Assembly: GCF_932526225.1 (NCBI RefSeq)
Contig: NC_064043.1
Location: 16,240,085-16,304,084, forward strand
From: Nematostella vectensis
Lineage: Eukaryota; Cnidaria; Anthozoa; Actiniaria; Edwardsiidae
DNA length: 64,000 bases
Direction of reading: 5' to 3'
The notes under the pieces are model-generated. The model saw only the letters and a program-made list of their open reading frames with translations. It did not search any database and was not told the origin of the DNA. The translations under genes were made by a program, and so were the position numbers. Within the stretch, counting starts at the first letter, position 1, and every line of letters starts with the position of its first letter. Shown piece by piece: positions 11,158 to 24,495 of this stretch.

Positions 11158-13337
11158 ACTCTCACTTGCCTCTTCGTGGCGTGTCCTACTTTATAGCAAA
11201 CAGAGAAGTCCAAAATATCAAGCGGTACTAGACCGCTTGTTGACGTTTCTGGTAGGGACTGGATACTCCCCCGGTTAAGGCTAAGCAGGACAATCAGATT
11301 GTGATGCGGAAATTTTTTGACCCGAGGGACCACATGCCTGCAAACTCTTTTATGGCATCCAAGGCAGAGCACCAAATAATACTAGATGGGTGGCCAGTCT
11401 TCAGCAATACCCAGTCAAGCAAGCCAAAAAAAGAAAATATTGCATGTAGTCGTGGGTGGGGGTCTCCTTAGTTTACATGGCTGTTGTCACGCATTACAAC
11501 GCCCCAGCGAAAGAACGATCTATCCATCAAGTTAAACTCTTTGAGATCCTTTGTTTATATTGCCAGTTTGTTGGGAGAACGTGGCATCTCGTCAACTAGT
11601 GTACACACTGCATCTTAAGGACTAGTGGTTAATCAAAGTCAAGCACTTCAATTTCCCATACAGTCGCCAACAATTCTTGTGACTGTACCCCAGCAGGCAA
11701 GGTCACCCCAGGTGGTGTACTGTATATTGGGGAACAAAGGGAATGGGTGGCCAATGAACCCTGTCGGTTGTTCATAGAGTATTTCTTGGGCTGGGAAGTT
11801 CTTACCCTTGGTAAGTAGCTTTTCCCCTATCATTAACACATAATCTAAACATCCTATCTCAAAGATCCCAGGTACCTTCGGAAAGCTAAAATCTTCAGGC
11901 TAAAAATAATAAACATAGGCTGAGCAAATACTCCAGTCCAAACCCAGTGAGAAAAAAAAGAGAACAAATCACTCGTTTGATTGCTTTGTTCACTGCAGTA
12001 CCAGACCAGACATAATTTACAGATGAAGATGAAGAATGAAGATGAAGAAATGATTTCTATCATTGTAACTTGATAGATTATTTTTTTTTCTATTATAATT
12101 ATCAATAAGAGAATTGTTTAAAGAAGAAATAAAAGCTCGACAAATATAAGTTTTGTATAAATAGGGCACCCTTTTAAGGCTAATGTACAGGCTTGGCATC
12201 TTCACGCGCGATGCCACAAATATAATTGAGTTAACAAGTATGCAAGTAAATTTTGCCCTTGTGTGATTAGGATTTTCAGATGAAGGAACATTATAACTAT
12301 AACATTAAAAAAGAAAGAACGATAACAACAGTAGCATCCTTCCAAGCAGTTAAGGCAGAGCAATTCACCATTCGCAGTTTTTAATTTTTTTTTTATATCT
12401 TCTCTCAATCGTTTGATTGCTTTCTTCAGAGCAGAAACAGACGAGACATAATTTACAAAGGATCACCCATTTATTCTCTTATCTGATTCACAAGACACGA
12501 GATGATCAGATGAAAAAAAGATTTTTCTTATTAAAACTTAATAGATTATTTAATTTTTTCTATTATAATTATTGATGAAAGAATTGCTTTAAAAGGAAAT
12601 AAAAGCTCGGCATATATAAGCCTTGTATAAATAGGGCACCCTTTTAAGGCCAATGCACAGGCTTGGCATCTTGACGCGCGATTCCACAAATATAATTGAG
12701 TTAACTAGTATGCAAGTAAACTTTTGCCCTTGTGTGATTAGCGATTTTCAGATGAAGAAACATTATAACTATAACATTAAAAAAGAAAGAATGATAACAA
12801 CGGTAACATCCTTCCAAGCAGTTAAGGCAGGGTAATTCACCATTCGCAGTTTTTTATTTTTTTATATCTTTTTTCAATCGTTTGATTGCTTTGTTATAGA
12901 GCAGAAACAGACGAGACATAATTTACAAAGGATCACCCATTTATTGTCTCTTATCTGATTCTCAAGACACGAGAAGATCAGATGAAAAAAAGATTATATA
13001 ACTATAAAATTAAAACAGAACGAATGATAACAATAGTAACATCTTCTTCGTGGCGTGTGCTACCTTATAGGAAACAGAGAAGTCCCAAGTATCTGAGAAA
13101 CCATCTGCGATGTTAGTTGAAAATGAAGAACAAGGACAGAAACGAAGTTAAAGAAAAACTTAAAAACATTTGAAAATCTTTTTGAATCTCAATTAGAAAT
13201 ATTTAAAGAATCAGACCGTGCGCACATAGGACCCAGTCCCACCCCTGAAACTGATTTTTCAACTCACTTGCTTCTTCGTGGCGTGTGCTACCTAATAGCA
13301 AACAGAGAAGTCCCAAGTATCTGAGACTGATTTCTCG
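11158..13337 (+). repeat. Array unit 6, 2180 bp, two modules of the second type
   Basis: The extra module is the 468-bp type. TATAAATAGG boxes are at 12156 and 12626, and the second is preceded by TATATAAG. Private changes near 11531 (GTTAAACTC) and 11616 mark it off from other copies. The second module reads ATGCAC rather than ATGTAC. Confidence 0.92.
12626..12635 (+). promoter_or_regulatory. TATA box, TATAAATAGG type (representative)
   Basis: TATAAATAGG preceded 15 bases upstream by TATATAAG and followed at about +27 by ATG. Boxes of this type are at 12156, 30216, 30687, 40855, 45578, 46047, 49781, 51484, 51954, 54126, 54595, 56767, 58476, 58945 and 61125. The expected transcription start is near the GGCCAATG that follows. 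This is a good match to a pol II core promoter, but function is inferred. Confidence 0.5.
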
Positions 13338-15046
13338 ACTCTCACTTGCCTCTTCGTGGCGTGTCCTACTTTATAGCAAACAGGGAAGTCCAAAATATCA
13401 AGCGGTACTAGACCGCTTGTTGACGTTTCTGGTCGGGACTGGATACTCCCCCGGTTAAGGCTAAGCAGGACAATCAGATTGTGATGCCGAAATTTTTTGA
13501 CCCGATGGACCACATGCCTGCAAACTCTTTTATGGCATCCAAGGCAGAGCACCAGATAATACTAGATGGGTGGCCAGTCTTCAGCAATACCCAGTCAAGC
13601 AAGCCAAAAAAAGAAAATATGGCATGTAGTCGTGGGTGGGGGTCTCCTTAGTTTACATGGCTGTTGTCACGCATTACAACGCCCCAGCGAAAGAACGATC
13701 TATCCGTCACGTTTATCTCTTTACGATCCTTTGTTTATATTGCCAGTTTGTTGGGAGAACGTGGCATCTCCTCAACTAGTGAACACACTGCATCTCGAGG
13801 ACTAGTGGTTAATCAAAGTCAAGCACTTCAATTTCCATACAGTCGCCAACAATTCTTGTGACTGTCCCCCAGCAGGCAAGGTCACCCAAGGTGGTGTACT
13901 GTATATTGGGGAACAAGGGGAATGGGTGTCCCCTGAACCCTGTCGGTTGTTCATAGAGTATTTCTTGGGCTGGGAAATTCTTACCCTTGGTAAGTAGCTT
14001 TTCCCCTATCATTAACACATAATCTAAACATCCTATCTCAAAGATCCCAGGTACCTTCGGAAAGCTAAAATCTTCAGGCTTAAATAATAAACATAGGCTG
14101 AGCAAATACTCCAGTCCAAACCCAGTGAGAAAAAAAAAAGAGAACAAATCACTCGTTTGATTGCTTTGTTCACTGCAGTACCAGACCAGACATAATTTAC
14201 AGATGAAGATGAAGAATGAAGATGAAGAAATGATTTTTATCATTGTAACTTAATAGATTATTTATTTTTTCTATTATAATTATCGATGAGAGATATGCTT
14301 TAAGAAGAAATAAAAGCTCGGCAAATATAAGTTTTGTATCAATAGGGCACCCTTTTAAGGCCTATTGTACAGGCTTGGCATCTTGACGCGCGATGCCACA
14401 AATATAATTGAGTTAACTAGTATGCAAGTAAACTTTTGCCCTTGTGTGATTAGCGATTTTCAGATGAAGAAACATTATAGCTATAAGATAAAAAAAGAAA
14501 GAATGATAACAACAGTAGCATCCTTCCAAGCAGTTAAGGCAGAGCAATTCACCATTCGCAGATTTTCATTTTTTTATATCTTCTCTCAATCAATTGATTG
14601 CTTTGTTTAGAGCAGAAAAAGACGAGACATAATTTACAAAGGACCACCCATTTATTCTCTTATCTGATTCACAAGACACGAGAAGATCAGATGAAAAAAA
14701 GATTATATCACTATAAAACTAAAACAGAACGAATGATAACAACAGTAACATCTTCTTCGTGGCGTGTGCTACCTTATAGGAAACAGAGAAGTCCCAAGTA
14801 TCTGAGAAACCATCTGCGATGTTAGTTGAAAATGAAGAACAAGGACAGAAACGAAGTTAAAGAAAAACTTAAAAACATTTGAAAATCTTTTTGAATCTCA
14901 ATTAGAAATATTTAAAGAATCAGACCGTGCGCACATAGGACCCAGTCCCACCCCTGAAACTGATTTTTCAACTCACTTGCTTCTTCGTGGCGTGTGCTAC
15001 CTAATAGCAAACAGAGAAGTCCCAAGTATCTGAGACTGATTTCTCG
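13338..15046 (+). repeat. Array unit 7, 1709 bp, mosaic single-module unit
   Basis: The left half carries right-family markers (TATGGCATG, GTTTATCTCTTTACG, CATCTCGAGG). The module is left-family, with a TATCAATAGG box at 14337. The boundary lies near 14050-14280 and suggests a gene conversion tract. It holds a 144-codon minus-strand open frame. Confidence 0.92.
13809..14243 (-). CDS. Minus-strand open frame of 144 codons, copy in unit 7
   Basis: Related to the frames in units 25 and 26, but with a different N-terminal half because the module is of the left family. It also carries the shortened A-run at about 14080 that keeps the frame open. The C-terminus reads CMEIEVLDFD. It is worth noting that the same length change occurs in two otherwise different unit families. 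Confidence 0.2.
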   Translation of the reverse strand: MIKIISSSSFFIFICKLCLVWYCSEQSNQTSDLFSFFFLTGFGLEYLLSLCLLFKPEDFSFPKVPGIFEIGCLDYVLMIGEKLLTKGKNFPAQEILYEQPTGFRGHPFPLFPNIQYTTLGDLACWGTVTRIVGDCMEIEVLDFD

Positions 15047-18000
15047 ACTCTCACTTGACTCTTCGTGGCGTGTCCTACTTTATAGCAAACAGAGAAGTCC
15101 AAAATATCAAGCGGTACTAGACCGCTTGTTGACGTTTCTGGTCGGGACTGGATACTCCCCCGGTTAAGGCTAAGCAGGACAATCAGATTGTGATGCCGAA
15201 ATTTTTTGACCCGAGGGACCACATGCCTGCAAACTCTTTTATGGCATCCAAGGCAGAGCACCAAATAATACTAGATGGGTGGCCAGTCTTCAGCAATACC
15301 CAGTCAAGCAAGCCAAAAAAAGAAAATATTGCATGTAGTCGTGGGTGGGGGTCTCCTTAGTTTACATGGCTGTTGTCACGCATTACAACGCCCCAGCGAA
15401 AGAACGATCTATCCATCAAGTTTATCTCTTTGAGATCCTTTGTTTATATTGCCAGTTTGTTGGGAGAACGTGGCATCTCGTCAACTAGTGTACACACTGC
15501 ATCTTGAGGACTAGTGGTTAATCAAAGTCAAGCACTTCAATTTCCCATACAGTCGCCAACAATTCTTGTGACTGTACCCCAGCAGGCAAGGTCACCCCAG
15601 GTGGTGTACTGTATATTGGGGAACAAAGGGAATGGGTGGCCAATGAACCCTGTCGGTTGTTCATAGAGTATTTCTTGGGCTGGGAAGTTCTTACCCTTGG
15701 TAAGTAGCTTTTCCCCTATCATTAACACATAATCTAAACATCCTATCTCAAAGATCCCAGGTACATTCGGAAAGCTAAAATCTTCAGGCTAAAAATAACA
15801 AACATAGGCTGAGCAAATACTCCAGTCCAAACCCAGTGAGAAAAAAAAAGAGAACAAATCACTCGTTTGATTGCTTTGTTCACTGCAGTACCAGACCAGA
15901 CATAATTTACAGATGAAGATGAAGAATGAAGATGAAGAAATGATTTTTATCATTGTAACTTAATAGATTATTTTTTTTTTCTATTATAATTATCGATGAG
16001 AGATATGCTTTAAGAAGAAATAAAAGCTCCGCAAATATAAGTTTTGTATCAATAGGGCACCCTTTTAAGGCCTATTGTACAGGCTTGGCATCTTGACGCG
16101 CGATGCCACAAATATAATTGAGTTAACTAGTATGCAAGTAAACTTTTCCCCTTGTGTGATTAGCGATTTTCAGATGAAGAAACATTATAACTATAACATT
16201 AAAAAAGAAAGAATGATAACAGTAGCATCCTTCCAAGCAGTTAAGGCAGAGCAATTCACCATTCGCAGTTTTTCATTTTTTCATTTTTCGGCCCCTGAAC
16301 CCTGTCGGTTGTTCATAGAGTATTTCTTGGGCTGGGAAGTTCTTACCCTTGGTAAGTAGCTTTTCCCCTATCATTAACACATAATCTAAACATCCTATCT
16401 CAAAGATCCCAGGTACCTTCGGAAAGCTAAAATCTTCAGGCTAAAAATAATAAACATAGGATGAGCAAATACTCCAGTCCAAACCCAGTGAGAAAAAAAA
16501 GAGAACAAATCAATCGTTTGATTGCTTTGTTCACTGCAGTACCAGACCAGACATAATTTACAGATGAAGATGAAGAATGAAGATGAAGAAATGATTTTTA
16601 TCATTGTAACTTAATAGATTATTTATTTTTTTCTATTATAATTATCGATGAGAGATATGCTTTAAGAAGAAATAAAAGCTCGGCAAATATAAGTTTTGTA
16701 TCAATAGGGCACCCTTTTAAGGCCTATTGTACAGGCTTGGCATCTTGACGCGCGATGCCACAAATATAATTGAGTTAACTAGTATGCAAGTAAACTTTTC
16801 CCCTTGTGTGATTAGCGATTTTCAGATGAAGAAACATTATAACTATAACATTAAAAAAGAAAGAATGATAACAGTAGCATCCTTCCAAGCAGTTAAGGCA
16901 GAGCAATTCACCATTCGCAGTTTTTCATTTTTTCATTTTTCGGCCCCTGAACCCTGTCGGTTGTTCATAGAGTATTTCTTGGGCTGGGAAGTTCTTACCC
17001 TTGGTAAGTAGCTTTTCCCCTATCATTAACACATAATCTAAACATCCTATCTCAAAGATCCCAGGTACCTTCGGAAAGCTAAAATCTTCAGGCTAAAAAT
17101 AATAAACATAGGATGAGCAAATACTCCAGTCCAAACCCAGTGAGAAAAAAAAGAGAACAAATCAATCGTTTGATTGCTTTGTTCACTGCAGTACCAGACC
17201 AGACATAATTTACAGATGAAGATGAAGAATGAAGATGAAGAAATGATTTTTATCATTGTAACTTAATAGATTATTTATTTTTTTCTATTATAATTATCGA
17301 TGAGAGATATGCTTTAAGAAGAAATAAAAGCTCGGCAAATATAAGTTTTGTATCAATAGGGCACCCTTTTAAGGCCTATTGTACAGGCTTGGCATCTTGA
17401 CGCGCGATGCCACAAATATAATTGAGTTAACTAGTATGCAAGTAAACTTTTGCCCTTGCGTGATTAGCGATTTTCAGATGAAGAAACATTATAGCTATAA
17501 GATAAAAAAAGAAAGAATGATAACAACAGTAGCATCCTTCCAAGCAGTTAAGGCAGAGCAATTCACCATTCGCAGATTTTCATTTTTTTTATATCTTCTC
17601 TCAATCAATTGATTGCTTTGTTCAGAGCAGAAAAAGACGAGACATAATTTACGAAGGATCACCCATTTATTCTCTTATCTGATTCACAAGACACGAGAAG
17701 ATCAGATGAAAAAAAGATTATATCACTATAAAACTAAAACAGAACGAATGATAACAACAGTAACATCTTCTTCGTGGCGTGTGCTACCTTATAGGAAACA
17801 GAGAAGTCCCAAGTATCTGAGAAACCATCTGCGATGTTAGTTGAAAATGAAGAACAAGGACTATAACGAAGTTAAAGAAAAACTTAAAAACATTTGAAAA
17901 TCTTTTTGAATCTCAATTAGAAATATTTAAAGAATCAGACCGTGCGCACATAGGACCCAGTCCCACCCCTGAAACTGATTTTTCAACTCACTTGCTTCTT

Positions 18001-18061
18001 CGTGGCGTGTGCTACCTAATAGCAAACAGAGAAGTCCCAAGTATCTGAGACTGATTTCTCG
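15047..18061 (+). repeat. Array unit 8, 3015 bp, three modules
   Basis: Boxes at 16047, 16699 and 17351; chimeric junctions at 16290 and 16942. Starts CACTTGACTC like unit 1, its partner. Confidence 0.93.
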
Positions 18062-20425
18062 ACTCTCACTTGCCTCTTCGTGGCGTGTCCTACTTTATAG
18101 CAAACAGAGAAGTCCAAAATATCAAGCGGTACTAGACCGCTTGTTGACGTTTCTGGTCGGGACTGGATACTCCCCCGGTTAAGGCTAAGCAGGACAATCA
18201 GATTGTGATGCCGAAATTTTTTGACCCGAGGGACCACATGCCTGCAAACTCTTTTATGGCATCCAAGGCAGAGCACCAAATAATACTAGATGGGTGGCCA
18301 GTCTTCAGCAATACCCAGTCAAGCAAGCCAAAAAAAGAAAATATTGCATGTAGTCGTGGGTGGGGGTCTCCTTAGTTTACATGGCTGTTGTCACGCATTA
18401 CAACGCCCCAGCGAAAGAACGATCTATCCATCAAGTTTATCTCTTTGAGATCCTTTGTTTATATTGCCAGTTTGTTGGGAGAACGTGGCATCTCGTCAAC
18501 TAGTGTACACACTGCATCTTGAGGACTAGTGGTTAATCAAAGTCAAGCACTTCAATTTCCCATACAGTCGCCAACAATTCTTGTGACTGTACCCCAGCAG
18601 GCAAGGTCACCCCAGGTGGTGTACTGTATATTGGGGAACAAAGGGAATGGGTGGCCAATGAACCCTGTCGGTTGTTCATAGAGTATTTCTTGGGCTGGGA
18701 AGTTCTTACCCTTGGTAAGTAGCTTTTCCCCTATCATTAACACATAATCTAAACATCCTATCTCAAAGATCCCAGGTACATTCGGAAAGCTAAAATCTTC
18801 AGGCTAAAAATAACAAACATAGGCTGAGCAAATACTCCAGTCCAAACCCAGTGAGAAAAAAAAAAGAGAACAAATCACTCGTTTGATTGCTTTGTTCACT
18901 GCAGTACCAGACCAGACATAATTTACAGATGAAGATGAAGAATGAAGATGAAGAAATGATTTTTATCATTGTAACTTAATAGATTATTTTTTTTTTCTAT
19001 TATAATTATCGATGAGAGATATGCTTTAAGAAGAAATAAAAGCTCCGCAAATATAAGTTTTGTATCAATAGGGCACCCTTTTAAGGCCTATTGTACAGGC
19101 TTGGCATCTTGACGCGCGATGCCACAAATATAATTGAGTTAACTAGTATGCAAGTAAACTTTTCCCCTTGTGTGATTAGCGATTTTCAGATGAAGAAACA
19201 TTATAACTATAACATTAAAAAAGAAAGAATGATAACAGTAGCATCCTTCCAAGCAGTTAAGGCAGAGCAATTCACCATTCGCAGTTTTTCATTTTTTCAT
19301 TTTTCGGCCCCTGAACCCTGTCGGTTGTTCATAGAGTATTTCTTGGGCTGGGAAGTTCTTACCCTTGGTAAGTAGCTTTTCCCCTATCATTAATACATAA
19401 TCTAAACATCCTATCTCAAAGATCCCAGGTACCTTCGGAAAGCTAAAATCTTCAGGCTAAAAATAATAAACATAGGATGAGCAAATACTCCAGTCCAAAC
19501 CGAGTGAGAAAAAAAAGAGAACAAATCAATCGTTTGATTGCTTTGTTCACTGCAGTACCAGACCAGACATAATTTACAGATGAAGATGAAGAATGAAGGT
19601 GAAGAAATGATTTTTATCATTGTAACTTAATAGATTATTTATTTTTTTCTATTATAATTATCGATGAGAGATATGCTTTAAGAAGAAATAAAAGCTCGGC
19701 AAATATAAGTTTTGTATCAATAGGGCACCCTTTTAAGGCCTATTGTACAGGCTTGGCATCTTGACGCGCGATGCCACAAATATAATTGAGTTAACTAGTA
19801 TGCAAGTAAACTTTTGCCCTTGTGTGATTAGCGATTTTCAGATGAAGAAACATTATAGCTATAAGATAAAAAAAGAAAGAATGATAACAACAGTAGCATC
19901 CTTCCAAGCAGTTAAGGCAGAGCAATTCACCATTCGCAGATTTTCATTTTTTTTATATCTTCTCTCAATCAATTGATTGCTTTGTTCAGAGCAGAAAAAG
20001 ACGAGACATAATTTACGAAGGATCACCCATTTATTCTCTTATCTGATTCACAAGACACGAGAAGATCAGATGAAAAAAAGATTATATCACTATAAAACTA
20101 AAACAGAACGAATGATAACAACAGTAACATCTTCTTCGTGGCGTGTGCTACCTTATAGGAAACAGAGAAGTCCCAAGTATCTGAGAAACCATCTGCGATG
20201 TTAGTTGAAAATGAAGAACAAGGACAGAAACGAAGTTAAAGAAAAACTTAAAAACATTTGAAAATCTTTTTGAATCTCAATTAGAAATATTTAAAGAATC
20301 AGACCGTGCGAACATAGGACCCAGTCCCACCCCTGAAACTGATTCTTCAACTCACTTGCTTCTTCGTGGCGTGTGCTACCTAATAGCAAACAGAGAAGTC
20401 CCAAGTATCTGAGACTGATTTCTCG
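18062..20425 (+). repeat. Array unit 9, 2364 bp, two modules
   Basis: Boxes at 19063 and 19715; junction at 19306. It shares AATACATAATC and GAATGAAGGTGAAG with units 2 and 17. Confidence 0.93.
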
Positions 20426-22134
20426 ACTCTCACTTGCCTCTTCGTGGCGTGTCCTACTTTATAGCAAACAGGGAAGTCCAAAATATCAAGCGGTACTAGA
20501 CCGCTTGTTGACGTTTCTGGTCGGGACTGGATACTCCCCCGGTTAAGGCTAAGCAGGACAATCAGATTGTGATGCCGAAATTTTTTGACCCGAGGGACCA
20601 CATGCCTGCAAACTCTTTTATGGCATCCAAGGCAGAGCACCAGATAATACTAGATGGGTGGCCAGTCTTCAGCAATACCCAGTCAAGCAAGCCAAAAAAA
20701 GAAAATATTGCATGTAGTCGTGGGTGGGGGTCTCCTTAGTTTACATGGCTGTTGTCACGCATTACAACGCCCCAGCGAAAGAACGATCTATCCATCAAGT
20801 TTATCTCTTTGAGATCCTTTGTTTATATTGCCAGTTTGTTGGGAGAACGTGGCATCTCGTCAACTAGTGTACACACTGCATCTTGAGGACTAGTGGTTAA
20901 TCAAAGTCAAGCACTTCAATTTCCCATACAGTCGCCAACAATTCTTGTGACTGTACCCCAGCAGGCAAGGTCACCCCAGGTGGTGTACTGTATATTGGGG
21001 AACAAAGGGAATGGGTGGCCAATGAACCCTGTCGGTTGTTCATAGAGTATTTCTTGGGCTGGGAAGTTCTTACCCTTGGTAAGTAGCTTTTCCCCTATCA
21101 TTAACACATAATCTAAACATCCTATCTCAAAGATCCCAGGTACATTCGGAAAGCTAAAATCTTCAGGCTAAAAATAATAAACATAGGCTGAGCAAATACT
21201 CCAGTCCAAACCCAGTGAGAAAAAAAAAAGAGAACAAATCACTCGTTTGATTGCTTTGTTCACTGCAGTACCAGACCAGACATAATTTACAGATGAAGAT
21301 GAAGAATGAAGATGAAGAAATGATTTTTATCATTGTAACTTAATAGATTTTTTTTTTCTATTATAATTATCGATGAGAGATATGCTTTAAGAAGAAATAA
21401 AAGCTCCGCAAATATAAGTTTTGTATCAATAGGGCACCCTTTTAAGGCCTATTGTACAGGCTTGGCATCTTGACGCGCGATGCCACAAATATAATTGAGT
21501 TAACTAGTATGCAAGTAAACTTTTGCCCTTGTGTGATTAGCGATTTTCAGATGAAGAAACATTATAGCTATAAGATAAAAAAAAGAAAGAATGATAACAA
21601 CAGTAGCATCCTTCCAAGCAGTTAAGGCAGAGCAATTCACCATTCGCAGTTTTTCATTTTTTTATATCTTCTCTCAATCAATTGATTGCTTTGTTCAGAG
21701 CAGAAAAAGACGAGACATAATTTACAAAGGATCACCCATTTATTCTCTTATCTGATTCACAAGACACGAGAAGATCAGATGAAAAAAAGATTATATAACT
21801 ATAAAACTAAAACAGAACGAATGATAACAACAGTAACATCTTCTTCGTGGCGTGTGCTACCTTATAGGAAACAGAGAAGTCCCAAGTATCTGAGAAACCA
21901 TCTGCGATGTTAGTTGAAAATGAAGAACAAGGACAGAAACGAAGTTAAAGAAAAACTTAAAAACATTTGAAAATCTTTTTGAATCTCAATTAGAAATATT
22001 TAAAGAATCAGACCGTGCGAACATAGGACCCAGTCCCACCCCTGAAACTGATTCTTCAACTCACTTGCTTCTTCGTGGCGTGTGCTACCTAATAGCAAAC
22101 AGAGAAGTCCCAAGTATCTGAGACTGATTTCTCG
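20426..22134 (+). repeat. Array unit 10, 1709 bp, single module
   Basis: Box at 21424. Same extra A in the module as unit 3. Confidence 0.93.
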
Positions 22135-24495
22135 ACTCTCACTTGCCTCTTCGTGGCGTGTCCTACTTTATAGCAAACAGGGAAGTCCAAAATATCAAGC
22201 GGTACTAGACCGCTTGTTGACGTTTCTGGTCGGGACTGGATACTCCCCCGGTTAAGGCTAAGCAGGACAATCAGATTGTGATGCCGAAATTTTTTGACCC
22301 GAGGGACCACATGCCTGCAAACTCTTTTATGGCATCCAAGGCAGAGCACCAGATAATACTAGATGGGTGGCCAGTCTTCAGCAATACCCAGTCAAGCAAG
22401 CCAAAAAAAGAAAATATTGCATGTAGTCGTGGGTGGGGGTCTCCTTAGTTTACATGGCTGTTGTCACGCATTACAACGCCCCAGCGAAAGAACGATCTAT
22501 CCATCAAGTTTATCTCTTTGAGATCCTTTGTTTATATTGCCAGTTTGTTGGGAGAACGTGGCATCTCGTCAACTAGTGTACACACTGCATCTTGAGGACT
22601 AGTGGTTAATCAAAGTCAAGCACTTCAATTTCCCATACAGTCGCCAACAATTCTTGTGACTGTACCCCAGCAGGCAAGGTCACCCCAGGTGGTGTACTGT
22701 ATATTGGGGAACAAAGGGAATGGGTGGCCAATGAACCCTGTCGGTTGTTCATAGAGTATTTCTTGGGCTGGGAAGTTCTTACCCTTGGTAAGTAGCTTTT
22801 CCCCTATCATTAACACATAATCTAAACATCCTATCTCAAAGATCCCAGGTACATTCGGAAAGCTAAAATCTTCAGGCTAAAAATAATAAACATAGGCTGA
22901 GCAAATACTCCAGTCCAAACCCAGTGAGAAAAAAAAAAGAGAACAAATCACTCGTTTGATTGCTTTGTTCACTGCAGTACCAGACCAGACATAATTTACA
23001 GATGAAGATGAAGAATGAAGATGAAGAAATGATTTTTATCATTGTAACTTAATAGATTTTTTTTTCTATTATAATTATCGATGAGAGATATGCTTTAAGA
23101 AGAAATAAAAGCTCCGCAAATATAAGTTTTGTATCAATAGGGCACCCTTTTAAGGCCTATTGTACAGGCTTGGCATCTTGACGCGCGATGCCACAAATAT
23201 AATTGAGTTAACTAGTATGCAAGTAAACTTTTCCCCTTGTGTGATTAGCGATTTTCAGATGAAGAAACATTATAACTATAACATTAAAAAAGAAAGAATG
23301 ATAACAGTAGCATCCTTCCAAGCAGTTAAGGCAGAGCAATTCACCATTCGCAGTTTTTCATTTTTTCATTTTTCGGCCCCTGAACCCTGTCGGTTGTTCA
23401 TAGAGTATTTCTTGGGCTGGGAAGTTCTTACCCTTGGTAAGTAGCTTTTCCCCTATCATTAACACATAATCTAAACATCCTATCTCAAAGATCCCAGGTA
23501 CCTTCGGAAAGCTAATATCTTCAGGCTAAAAATAATAAACATAGGCTGAGCAAATTCTCCAGTCCAAACCCAGTGAGAAAAAAAAGAGAACAAATCAATC
23601 GTTTGATTGCTTTGTTCACTGCAGTACCAGACCAGACATAATTTACAGATGAAGATGAAGAATGAAGATGAAGAAATGATTTTTTATCATTGTAACTTAA
23701 TAGATTATTTATTTTTTTCTATTATAATTATCGATGAGAGATATGCTTTAAGAAGAAATAAAAGCTCCGCAAATATAAGTTTTGTATCAATAGGGCACCC
23801 TTTTAAGGCCTATTGTACAGGCTTGGCATCTTGACGCGCGATGCCACAAATATAATTGAGTTAACTAGTATGCAAGTAAACTTTTGCCCTTGTGTGATTA
23901 GCGATTTTCAGATGAAGAAACATTATAGCTATAAGATAAAAAAAAGAAAGAATGATAACAACAGTAGCATCCTTCCAAGCAGTTAAGGCAGAGCAATTCA
24001 CCATTCGCAGTTTTTCATTTTTTTATATCTTCTCTCAATCAATTGATTGCTTTGTTCAGAGCAGAAAAAGACGAGACATAATTTACAAAGGATCACCCAT
24101 TTATTCTCTTATCTGATTCACAAGACACGAGAAGATCAGATGAAAAAAAGATTATATAACTATAAAACTAAAACAGAACGAATGATAACAACAGTAACAT
24201 CTTCTTCGTGGCGTGTGCTACCTTATAGGAAACAGAGAAGTCCCAAGTATCTGAGAAACCATCTGCGATGTTAGTTGAAAATGAAGAACAAGGACAGAAA
24301 CGAAGTTAAAGAAAAACTTAAAAACATTTGAAAATCTTTTTGAATCTCAATTAGAAATATTTAAAGAATCAGACCGTGCGAACATAGGACCCAGTCCCAC
24401 CCCTGAAACTGATTCTTCAACTCACTTGCTTCTTCGTGGCGTGTGCTACCTAATAGCAAAAAGAGAAGTCTCAAGTATCTGAGACTGATTTCTCG
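22135..24495 (+). repeat. Array unit 11, 2361 bp, two modules
   Basis: Boxes at 23132 and 23785; junction at 23375. Partner of unit 4, one base shorter in a homopolymer. Confidence 0.93.

Larger units (their letters stand above)
1..11530 (+). repeat. Higher-order duplicated block, left copy (units 1-5 and start of 6)
   Basis: This block matches 15047-26575 at a constant offset of 15045-15046 bp. The unit order by length is the same in both copies (3015, 2364, 1709, 2362, 1707). By eye only scattered differences appear, for example C for G at 1074, and A for G in the GATGAA tract near 4540. Identity is lost inside unit 6 near 11531, where this copy has a private change that its partner in unit 13 lacks. 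A very recent segmental duplication or unequal exchange is the simplest reading. An assembly duplication must also be considered. Confidence 0.9.
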
